Positions 55,588 to 63,331 of a stretch of DNA of 64,000 nucleotides are shown one piece after another. Position 1 is the stretch's first letter, and the number at the start of each line of letters is the position of its first letter. The notes below the pieces were generated by a model. That model searched no databases. It saw nothing but the letters and a program-made list of their open reading frames with translations, and was not told the origin of the DNA. The stretch lies in contig NZ_JABBAM010000061.1 of assembly GCF_018607965.1 (NCBI RefSeq), positions 1-64,000 on the forward strand, in the 5' to 3' direction. The translations under genes and the position numbers were made by a program. Source of the stretch: Planktotalea sp. (GTDB lineage: Bacteria > Pseudomonadota > Alphaproteobacteria > Rhodobacterales > Rhodobacteraceae).

Positions 55588-56996
55588 GCGATAGGTTCGA
55601 CATCATTGTCGTGGGTGGCGGTCCTTCTGGCGCACGCGCGGCTTTAGCCGCGTCCGCGCAAGGTTTGAATGTCGCGTTGATTGATGAGCAATCCGCAATT
55701 GGTGGGCAGGTGTGGCGCGCAAAGAATGCGTCGATCCTATCTGCGCCCAAGACGCATGAAACGCGCGCTGGTGATGCCCTTCGCCGCGACGTACTTGCAA
55801 GCGACATTACACATATTGAAGGCGCGCGGGTTTGGCAGATTGAGACCGGCTGGACTTTGCATGTTTTGCGCAAAGATGTGTCGTCCGAATTGACTTGTAA
55901 ATCCTTGGTCCTAGCGACGGGTGCGCGTGAATATGTGCAGCCCGTACCGGGTTGGACGACATCGGGCGTGCTGGGGTTGGCGGGGGCGACGGCGCTGTTC
56001 AAGCAATCCCTTACACCGCCTGGAAAACGCACGATCGTCTCAGGCACAGGACCGCTTGTGTTTTTCGTTGCCAGTGAGATTCGCCGTCTTGGAGGTGAGG
56101 TTGCTGCAGTCGTGACGCCCAACTCTCGCCGCGATTGGATGCGCGCTCTCCCAAGCATGTTGGGTCGACCTGCATTGCTCATGCGAGGTGCAATTTGGGT
56201 CGCGGACCTGATGCTTGCGGGCGTGCCAATCTATTGGCAACGCGTGGTTACGGATGTGTCTGGCGATGACCAAGTGCGTGGAGTTTCCATTGCCAAGCTT
56301 GATCAAAACTGGGCGCGCACGAGTGAAGACATAATGCTCGCTGCGGATAGCCTGTGTCTTGGGAACGGGCTTATCCCAAACATTGAAGCGGCGCACATGT
56401 TGGGTGTTCCTATCCGCCACGACCACGCACTTGGGGGCTGGATTCCTGAGACGACTGAGGACGGAGGTACATCCATTGATCGCTTGTATCTTTGTGGAGA
56501 TGGGACCGGCATTCGCGGTGCTGAGGCGGCGGCACATCAAGGCACCCTGACGGGGTTATGCGCTGCGGCTGATTTGGGACATGGGACGGTTAATCTACAA
56601 AAACAGGCCAAAGCAAAGTGGCTGAAGTCAGCGCGCTTTGGCATGACAATGACGGCCCTTAGCATCCCAAGGGTTGGACAGGCGCAGCTTACAACGCCTG
56701 AAACGATTGTGTGTCGTTGCGAAAACGTAACGCGCGCCACCATTGAAGCCGAACTTAACGCAGGCGCGCAAAGCAGCAATGCGATCAAGTCAGGCTCGCG
56801 CGCGGGCATGGGGCCATGTGGCGGCAAATTCTGCGCGACAGCGATTGCACAGTTGATAGCGCAGCAATCGGGCGCTCCTGTAGCAAACATTCCACCCGCG
56901 ACACCACGTCCGCCACTACGTCCTGTTCCCTTATCGATCGCGGCGGGGTCGTTTGACTACGACGCACTCCCGATCCCAAAGCCAGCCCCGTTATGA
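55584..56996 (+). CDS. FAD-dependent oxidoreductase with C-terminal [2Fe-2S] BFD-like domain
   Basis: A 470-residue protein of the HcnB/OoxA-type group. The N-terminal FAD motif is IIVVGGGPSGARAALAAS, a second nucleotide-binding region is around VSGTGPLVFFVAS, and CRCENVTRATIEAEL...GPCGGKFC carries four Cys for a [2Fe-2S] cluster near the C-terminus. With the preceding ferredoxin and the following DAO-type protein it forms the likely electron-transfer chain of a heterotrimeric amine or amino acid dehydrogenase. Confidence 0.92.
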   Translation: MSDRFDIIVVGGGPSGARAALAASAQGLNVALIDEQSAIGGQVWRAKNASILSAPKTHETRAGDALRRDVLASDITHIEGARVWQIETGWTLHVLRKDVSSELTCKSLVLATGAREYVQPVPGWTTSGVLGLAGATALFKQSLTPPGKRTIVSGTGPLVFFVASEIRRLGGEVAAVVTPNSRRDWMRALPSMLGRPALLMRGAIWVADLMLAGVPIYWQRVVTDVSGDDQVRGVSIAKLDQNWARTSEDIMLAADSLCLGNGLIPNIEAAHMLGVPIRHDHALGGWIPETTEDGGTSIDRLYLCGDGTGIRGAEAAAHQGTLTGLCAAADLGHGTVNLQKQAKAKWLKSARFGMTMTALSIPRVGQAQLTTPETIVCRCENVTRATIEAELNAGAQSSNAIKSGSRAGMGPCGGKFCATAIAQLIAQQSGAPVANIPPATPRPPLRPVPLSIAAGSFDYDALPIPKPAPL

Positions 56997-58084
56997 TTTA
57001 CGACACGGCAATAATCGGTGGTGGTATCATGGGGTGCGGATCGGCCCTTCGATTGGCACAAGGCGGTCAGCGCGTGATCGTTCTGGATCAAGGGGATTTG
57101 GGGCAGGGTGCCTCTGGGGTGAACGCTGGTACACTTAGCTTGCAGATCAAACGTGTGAAATTGATGCCTTACGCGTTGAAGGGCCACGCGTGTTGGGAGG
57201 CGATGGGGAAGGCGGTTGGATTTGCAAAAACAGGCGGCTACACGCTGGCCTTCAATGCGCGCGAAGCCGCGTTGTTACAAGAGCGCCAAACGTTAAAAGC
57301 CCAAGCGGGCGCGCCGATTGAATTTGTGTCCAATAATCAGCTGCGCAATGGCGAACCGAACCTCACGCAGCAGGTTGTTTCTGCCAGCTATTGTGCCGAG
57401 GATGGCTATGCAAATGCGTCGCTGACCGGGCAGTACTATCTTGGAAAATTACGCGACGCTGGGATCGAATACCGCGAGCGTTGTGAGGTCACTGCGATTG
57501 AGCGCGACAAGAATTTTAAGCTGACGACCCCGCAAGGCACGATCAACGCGACACGCATTTTGCTGGCTGCAGGGGCGTGGTTGAAACCTCTGGCCGCGCT
57601 GATGGACGTGCATCTTCCTGTGCAAGCGCGCGTGAATACCGTGACTGTGACAGAGCGCATGCCACCTTTGATGTCGACTGTGATCGGCCATGCCACAGGG
57701 CTTTTGACGATGAAGCAAAAGGCCAATGGCACGTTGCTGATTGGCGGTGGTTGGCAGGGGCTTGGCACGCCGCAAGAGGGGCGTGGACGGGTCAGCGTAG
57801 ACACAGTTCGCCCGAACCTTGCGCTTGCGCAATACGCGGTGCCTGCTTTGGGGACTGCACGGATTTTGCGCAGTTGGACGGGGTTTGAAGCGAATGTGCC
57901 AGATTTCTATCCCCTTGCGGGCGTGTTGCCTGGCGTTGAGGGCGCATACGTCCTTGGATGTGTGCGCGGCGGCTACACGATTGGACCCTATATCAGCCAG
58001 CTGATGGGTGACTACATTTTGGGGCGAGAGCCTGAATTGCCTTTGTTTGATCCGGGGCGTGATTTTAAAGAGGGAACGATATGA
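56993..58084 (+). CDS. FAD-dependent oxidoreductase, DAO family (substrate-oxidising subunit)
   Basis: A 363-residue D-amino acid oxidase-fold protein. The FAD-binding start is TAIIGGGIMGCGSALRL, and LLAAGAWLKPLAALM and VRGGYTIGPYISQLMGD complete the flavin-binding pattern. In HcnC and hydroxyproline dehydrogenase complexes the homologous subunit oxidises the CH-NH bond. It overlaps both neighbours by four bases. Confidence 0.92.
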   Translation: MIYDTAIIGGGIMGCGSALRLAQGGQRVIVLDQGDLGQGASGVNAGTLSLQIKRVKLMPYALKGHACWEAMGKAVGFAKTGGYTLAFNAREAALLQERQTLKAQAGAPIEFVSNNQLRNGEPNLTQQVVSASYCAEDGYANASLTGQYYLGKLRDAGIEYRERCEVTAIERDKNFKLTTPQGTINATRILLAAGAWLKPLAALMDVHLPVQARVNTVTVTERMPPLMSTVIGHATGLLTMKQKANGTLLIGGGWQGLGTPQEGRGRVSVDTVRPNLALAQYAVPALGTARILRSWTGFEANVPDFYPLAGVLPGVEGAYVLGCVRGGYTIGPYISQLMGDYILGREPELPLFDPGRDFKEGTI

Positions 58085-58857
58085 CACTTGATCCAGCCCG
58101 CCTAGACGGCAAACTCGCAATCATCACAGGTGGCGGAAGCGGCATTGGCGAAGCAACCGCGCATGTATTCGCACAAGCTGGTGCGACGGTTGTTGTCACC
58201 GGTCGCCGTTTGGAGCCTTTACAGGCCGTTGCGAAAGCTGTCGGTGGACACGCAATTGCGTGCGATGTGTCAGATCAATCTGATGTGCGCGCAATGTTTG
58301 CGCAAGCCTTGACAATTTTAGGCCGCGTTGATGTGTTGCTCAACAACGCTGGCGGACCCGGGCCAATCGCCCCTGTGGCCGAGGTCGACATGGACGAGTG
58401 GATCACGTGCATGAACATCAACCTTGTTGGGGCGATGTATTGCTTGCAAGAAGCGGCCAAAATCATGACGGAACAAGGCGCGGGATCTATCATCAACATG
58501 TCGTCGTTGATGGGTATCCAAGGTTATCCAATGCGGTCGGCCTATGTGGCGTCAAAATTCGCGTTGAACGGGATCACACAAACCATGGCACGTGAACTTG
58601 GGCCAGTGGGCGTGCGCGTGAATGCGTTGATGCCGGGGGCTGTGTCTGGCGCGAATATGGACCGCATCCTTGCGCGCCGTGCTGAAGCCGAGGGGCGTCC
58701 GGCGCAAGACATAGAGCGTGAAAACTACACAGACGTGGCCGCTTTGAAACGATGGGTGCACCCCGACGAAGTCGGTCGCGCGGCGCTATATTATGCGTCT
58801 GATCTGAGTTCAGCGATCACAGGCGATAAGATGAAAGTGGATTGCGGTCGGTTCTAG
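58081..58857 (+). CDS. SDR family oxidoreductase
   Basis: A 258-residue Rossmann-fold dehydrogenase. Cofactor motif TGGGSGIGEA, structural motif NNAGG, catalytic Ser in NMSSLMG and YVASK for Tyr/Lys are all present. C-terminal GDKMKVDCGRF. It is the last gene of the seven-gene operon and converges with the flavin monooxygenase gene, 7 bases away. The substrate is unknown. Confidence 0.93.
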   Translation: MTLDPARLDGKLAIITGGGSGIGEATAHVFAQAGATVVVTGRRLEPLQAVAKAVGGHAIACDVSDQSDVRAMFAQALTILGRVDVLLNNAGGPGPIAPVAEVDMDEWITCMNINLVGAMYCLQEAAKIMTEQGAGSIINMSSLMGIQGYPMRSAYVASKFALNGITQTMARELGPVGVRVNALMPGAVSGANMDRILARRAEAEGRPAQDIERENYTDVAALKRWVHPDEVGRAALYYASDLSSAITGDKMKVDCGRF

Positions 58858-58864
58858 GACGCGT

Positions 58865-60145
58865 TCAAAAATTGATGCGCGCGCCCTTGGCAATCGTTGG
58901 GTCTGCGCCATTAAGCGCGTCCATCGCAAAACCTGCGGCAGCTTTGTATTTGCCCATAAAGTCGGCGCGCTCGCTAGGGCTAATGATTTGATTGATGTCT
59001 TCGAACGCACCAGCGCAGCGGTCATTAACCATTGTTAGCAACCCAAATGGACCGTCACCGCGATTTCGAAGGACCACTTCGGAAATCGGGCCGCAGAACT
59101 TGGCGTCGAACGTACAGAGGGCTTTGGGCGTTACGCCATGCTCTAGGAAGGCTGCGCCAATCTGGCGGGCGTCGACAATCGCTTGGCTCGCGCCATTTGA
59201 ACCAGTCGGATACATTGGATGGGCCGCGTCACCGATCAAAACCACAGGCCCATCTACCCATGTGTCGATCGGATCGCGGTCGATCATCGGGTTTTCATAC
59301 GCGACATCCGCGCCGCTGATAAGTGCTGGCACATCAAGCCAATCATATGTCCAATCCGCAAAGTGATGCGCGAAACTACTGATGGGGACCTGCCCAAACC
59401 AGCCAACCTTTTCACACGCATCGGGGTCATCAACAGTGATTTCAGCGATCCAGTTGATTTCAGCCAAACCATCGCTGTCCACGTGTGAGATCGGGTAAAT
59501 CACCATGCGTTGACGATGGGTGTCAAGACCGATGAAGGAGGAGTTCGTGCGCGCGGGTTTCGCGCGCGTGGTGCCGCGCCACATGATCGAGCCACCCCAG
59601 TGAATTGGGGGTTGATCGGGATGCATCTGCGCACGCACTTTGGAGTGAATCCCGTCTGCTCCGATCAAAAGCGTGCCCTTAATTTCGCTTGTGGTGCCGT
59701 CAGCATGGGACAGCTTTGCCGTGACGCCGACCTCATTTGTCTCGTAGCCAATTACGCGCGTACCAAGTCGGATCGCTTCGGTCCCTGCGCGGTTTTGGAG
59801 TTCGCGCGCCAAAAGCATTTGGAACTCACCGCGATGCATTGCATATTGCGGCCACTTGTAACCCGCAAATGTCCCACGCGGCTCAGCGTAAATCTCTTGG
59901 CCCCGTTGGCCAACAAGCGCCCATTCCTGCGCAGGAACGCCGACTTTGCCAAGTTGATCTTCCGTGATGCCAAGATCAAGCAATTCGCGCACGGCGTTGG
60001 GTTGGACGTTGATGCCAACCCCAAGGGGTTTCAGTTCAGACACGGCTTCTAGGACTGTAAAGGGCACACCAATTTGATGTAGCGTCAGACCCAAAGCCAG
60101 ACCGCCAATGCCGCCGCCTGCGATCAGTACATGTGGCGCGTTCAT
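58865..60145 (-). CDS. FAD-dependent aromatic-ring hydroxylase-type monooxygenase
   Basis: A 426-residue flavoprotein of the group A monooxygenases (salicylate/PHBH-like). ADP-binding motif LIAGGGIGGLALGLT at the N-terminus, DG motif LLIGADGIHSKVR at about residue 155, and GD motif VVLIGDAAHPMYPTGSNG near residue 300. The start at 60145 is chosen; the longer track ORF overlaps the P450 gene in an odd way. Overlap of 4 bases with the P450 gene indicates one operon. Its product could feed the intradiol dioxygenase. Confidence 0.92.
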   Translation of the reverse strand: MNAPHVLIAGGGIGGLALGLTLHQIGVPFTVLEAVSELKPLGVGINVQPNAVRELLDLGITEDQLGKVGVPAQEWALVGQRGQEIYAEPRGTFAGYKWPQYAMHRGEFQMLLARELQNRAGTEAIRLGTRVIGYETNEVGVTAKLSHADGTTSEIKGTLLIGADGIHSKVRAQMHPDQPPIHWGGSIMWRGTTRAKPARTNSSFIGLDTHRQRMVIYPISHVDSDGLAEINWIAEITVDDPDACEKVGWFGQVPISSFAHHFADWTYDWLDVPALISGADVAYENPMIDRDPIDTWVDGPVVLIGDAAHPMYPTGSNGASQAIVDARQIGAAFLEHGVTPKALCTFDAKFCGPISEVVLRNRGDGPFGLLTMVNDRCAGAFEDINQIISPSERADFMGKYKAAAGFAMDALNGADPTIAKGARINF

Positions 60146-61320
60146 TTCAACAGGACCGGCATTTGAACGGGGCCACGAAAACCAAAGCCGTTCCATTTTA
60201 CGTCGTTTAATTTGGGAATGGTCATGTTGGGGAACCGATCGAAGAGCATGGGTAACATCACCTGTCCTACAGTGCGACGCGCGACATGTATGCCTTGGCA
60301 AAAATGCGGACCATTGCCAAAGGATTGATGGGACTTCACTTCGCGGTACACGTCGAAGTTTTCACCATTCTCATAGAGATCTTCGTCGCGATTGGTGCCG
60401 GCTTGTATGGTCATCACCGACTCGCCCTTCGGGATAAGACAGCCCCGAATTTCAGTGTCTTCAACGACGCGACGTCCCGAGACGGAAATAGGAGCTACCC
60501 AGCGGATACCTTCCTCGAACGCTTTGTCCCAATCGGCGTTTTTCTTCACTTGGCTCAATTGGTCTGGGTTGGTCAAAAGCCCGCATAAGATCGTTAGCAA
60601 TGCATCGCGCGGTTCATTGATGCCGCCCCCAATCGCAATTTTGATATTGGCGTAGATTTGGCTCATCTCGATTGGCTCATCAGCGTTCAGCATGATTGCG
60701 AAGACCGAGTTGTTTGGCGTCGCGCGATGGTGATCTTGCAGCCCGTCAAAGAGAGCATTCATTTCCGCATTGGCTTTGTCGGATGCTGCAAACAGATCAT
60801 CGCGCCAGCCAAAATTACCAGCATCATTGATGAGGGTCTGGCTCCAGCGCTGCATCTGTTTGTCTGACGCGGTTTCTAGGCCCAAAAGACTGGCCAAACC
60901 ACGCGCTGCATAGGGACCTGCAAGCATCGGAAACAGGTCAACTACTTCACCGCGCGGAAGACGCGCGAAGTAGTCTTGGGCGATCTTTGTATAGGCGGGA
61001 ACCCATTCGTTTTTGATTACTTTTGGCGCAAAAGCAGGGGCCATTGCCATGCGTTCGCGCATGTGTGCCGCACCGTCTTTGCGCATCAAGGTGTGGGCTT
61101 GGAACGCGCGTTCCATCGGCGTGTTCGTATCATCTGAGCTGAAAATCTCGGGATGATCTTTCACGTATTTGGTGTCAGCGGCCTTGGTGAGAAAGGTGCG
61201 CCCCGTTGCCTTGATCCGCATCACTGGTGTCTGGGCGCGCAAGCAACGATAGATCGGAAAGGGATCCCTGTGCAGATCCTCAAGCGTGATCGTGTCATTC
61301 AACGGAGCCAAAGCTGCCAT
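60142..61320 (-). CDS. Cytochrome P450
   Basis: A 392-residue soluble bacterial-type P450. Haem-binding motif FGNGPHFCQGIHVAR, with the Cys ligand near residue 350, I-helix AIGGGINEPRDALLTI (Asn-Glu in place of the usual acid-Thr pair), and EEGIRWVAPISVSGRR for the K-helix ExxR, where the Arg is found. The I-helix lacks the normal catalytic Thr at its expected place, which could alter oxygen activation. No ferredoxin or reductase is next to it. Confidence 0.9.
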   Translation of the reverse strand: MAALAPLNDTITLEDLHRDPFPIYRCLRAQTPVMRIKATGRTFLTKAADTKYVKDHPEIFSSDDTNTPMERAFQAHTLMRKDGAAHMRERMAMAPAFAPKVIKNEWVPAYTKIAQDYFARLPRGEVVDLFPMLAGPYAARGLASLLGLETASDKQMQRWSQTLINDAGNFGWRDDLFAASDKANAEMNALFDGLQDHHRATPNNSVFAIMLNADEPIEMSQIYANIKIAIGGGINEPRDALLTILCGLLTNPDQLSQVKKNADWDKAFEEGIRWVAPISVSGRRVVEDTEIRGCLIPKGESVMTIQAGTNRDEDLYENGENFDVYREVKSHQSFGNGPHFCQGIHVARRTVGQVMLPMLFDRFPNMTIPKLNDVKWNGFGFRGPVQMPVLLK

Positions 61321-61338
61321 GTGTCGCTCCCAATCAGT

Positions 61339-62112
61339 TTAACGCGGTGCCATGCGGATCGCGCCATCAAGGCGGATCACTTCGCCATTTAGCATGGGAT
61401 TATCCACAATATGGCAGACCAGATTGGCGAATTCAGGCGGCACACCAAGGCGAGACGGGAAAGGAACCTGCGCGCCAAGAGAGTGCTGCACGTCCTCTGG
61501 CAAGCTTTCCAAAAGCGGCGTCAGAAAAAGGCCGGGTGCAATGGAACACACGCGAATGCCTTTGTCTGCAAGATCGCGCGCCATAGGCAGCGTCATCCCA
61601 ACAATCCCACCCTTTGAGGCTGAATAAGCCACCTGACCTATTTGCCCGTCATAGGCTGCAACGGACGCGGTATTGATGATGATGCCACGCGCACCGTCTG
61701 GCGCTAGTGGGTCCTGAGCAACCATCAAAGCAGCCGCCTGACTGGCGCAATTGAACGAGCCGATCAGGTTGATGCGGATGGTCTTATCGAACAGATCAAA
61801 CTCATGCGCTTGTCCGCGGCTGACGGTTTTACCCGCAAGGCCAATGCCTGCGCAATTCACCATGACGCGCGGTGCGCCGAGTTTTGCGACAACCCTGTCC
61901 ATGCCCGCTTTTACGCTACCGGGAGCGGACACGTCGACTTTGCAGAAGATGCCCCCAAGCGTGGTTGCGTGCGCGGTGCCTTTCTCTTCGTTCAAATCAA
62001 ACAAAGCAACTTTCAGGCCCTGTTTTGCCAATGCAGTTGCGGTTGCCGCGCCAAGCCCCGAAGCACCACCGGTCACGATGGCGGTCTGGCCCGCCCAAAT
62101 TTGTATACTCAT
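61339..62112 (-). CDS. SDR family oxidoreductase, HSD10-like
   Basis: A 257-residue short-chain dehydrogenase. Cofactor motif VTGGASGLGAAT, Asp in ALFDLNEEKG favouring NAD, Ser in IINTASVAAYDG, YSASKGG for Tyr/Lys. The GLAGKTVSR and LRIDGAIRM style segments resemble 3-hydroxyacyl-CoA dehydrogenase type 2. It is the first gene of the SDR-P450-monooxygenase operon. ATG at 62112 is preferred to the TTG at 62115. Confidence 0.92.
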   Translation of the reverse strand: MSIQIWAGQTAIVTGGASGLGAATATALAKQGLKVALFDLNEEKGTAHATTLGGIFCKVDVSAPGSVKAGMDRVVAKLGAPRVMVNCAGIGLAGKTVSRGQAHEFDLFDKTIRINLIGSFNCASQAAALMVAQDPLAPDGARGIIINTASVAAYDGQIGQVAYSASKGGIVGMTLPMARDLADKGIRVCSIAPGLFLTPLLESLPEDVQHSLGAQVPFPSRLGVPPEFANLVCHIVDNPMLNGEVIRLDGAIRMAPR

Positions 62113-62198
62113 CAAGTGTTCCTTGGAGTTGTTTGAAAAGCGTAGCGACGTATCTACTTTTCCTTACGATAAGAGAGAAACACCAAGAATGGAATGAG

Positions 62199-62213
62199 GA
62201 ACAATTATTGTTC
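62199..62213. promoter_or_regulatory. Perfect palindrome GAACAATTATTGTTC upstream of the SDR-P450 operon
   Basis: A perfect 7-base inverted repeat with one central base, 86 bases upstream of the SDR start. It is a good operator candidate for an unidentified regulator; it does not match the TTGCAT motif found elsewhere in the cluster. Confidence 0.45.
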
Positions 62214-62265
62214 GTTATCACATCGACAAACATATTTGGTTTTGCAGATGGCCTTTTTTTTCAAT

Positions 62266-62298
62266 ACCACGATGCGTTAGTCAAAGACGCATCGTGGT
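62266..62298. terminator. 12-base perfect hairpin after cydB
   Basis: ACCACGATGCGT and ACGCATCGTGGT pair perfectly around a 9-base loop, 20 bases past the cydB stop. On the minus strand no T run follows (it reads ATTGAAAA), so it may be a terminator without a clear tail or an mRNA-stabilising end. Confidence 0.5.
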
Positions 62299-62318
62299 TT
62301 GAAAGTGCATGCCTGACG

Positions 62319-63329
62319 TTAGTCGTAGCGAAGTTCCGTCGCTTTGCCGCAAAAGATGTAATAGGATAGAACAGTGTACCCAAGGATGGTCGGCAGGACG
62401 AACAGCGTTCCTATAAGGATAATGAACAGGCTTTCCGGCGCAGACGCGGCGTCATAAATCGTAATCTGTTCGGGGACCACGTAGGGGTAGAATGAGTAGG
62501 CCATGCCGGCGAAGGCCAGCGTGAACAATGCCGTTTCGGCGGCGAACGGATCCCAGATCAGTCTGTTTTGATCTTTTTGCAAGCGGCCAATTTTCCAAAA
62601 TAGATAGACCATCAAAATGCCAGACAGCACAGGGAACGGTGCAAGGTAGAGGATTTCGGGAAAACTGAACCATTTATCGAAGATGCGTGTGCTGACGAAA
62701 GGCGTTGCCAAGGAGATCGCACCTATTCCAAGGATAAGTCCCCATATTCCACCTTTCGCCCATCCAATTGCGCGTTTTTGCAACGCGCCGTCGGTTTTCG
62801 CGATCAACCATGCAGCGCCGATAAAGCTGTATCCAACGGTCAAAAACACGGCCGTTAGCAAGGCGAAGACGACGTGATTGAAGGTCCATGTCAGACCCAT
62901 CACATACATGCCCGACATAAACCCTTGGCTCATTGAGGCGAGTAATGAGCCAGAGAAGAATGCAAAGTTCCACCCTGCTTTTTGCGACCGCGGTGCTTTG
63001 GCGCGAAACTCAAACGAGACGCCGCGCAGGATGAGGCCGATCAGCATCAGAAAAACGGGCAGATACAGCGAGGTCAGAATGATCCCGTGCGCGGGGGGAA
63101 AGGCCACAAGAAGCAGGCCAATCGCGAGGACAAGCCATGTTTCATTTGCATCCCAAAACGGACCAATCGAGGCGACCAGCCGGTCTTTTTCTGCATCATT
63201 GGCAAGGGGCATCAACAGCCCGACGCCTAAATCAAACCCATCCAGCACAACGTAGATGAGGATGGACAAACCCATGAGGGCTGCAAAGGTCCAAGGAAGC
63301 CAAATGGCCGGATCACCAAACGTTTCCAT
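62319..63329 (-). CDS. cydB: Cytochrome bd-type quinol oxidase subunit II
   Basis: Membrane subunit of the bd-type (or cyanide-insensitive CIO-type) terminal oxidase, 336 residues with about eight to nine membrane segments. It has the CydB opening LSILIYVVLDGFDLGVGLLM and the block ANETWLVLAIGLLLVAFPPA. Two bases separate it from cydA. The gene lies in an independent respiratory operon and is not part of the catabolic cluster. Confidence 0.96.
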   Translation of the reverse strand: METFGDPAIWLPWTFAALMGLSILIYVVLDGFDLGVGLLMPLANDAEKDRLVASIGPFWDANETWLVLAIGLLLVAFPPAHGIILTSLYLPVFLMLIGLILRGVSFEFRAKAPRSQKAGWNFAFFSGSLLASMSQGFMSGMYVMGLTWTFNHVVFALLTAVFLTVGYSFIGAAWLIAKTDGALQKRAIGWAKGGIWGLILGIGAISLATPFVSTRIFDKWFSFPEILYLAPFPVLSGILMVYLFWKIGRLQKDQNRLIWDPFAAETALFTLAFAGMAYSFYPYVVPEQITIYDAASAPESLFIILIGTLFVLPTILGYTVLSYYIFCGKATELRYD

Positions 63330-63331
63330 CT

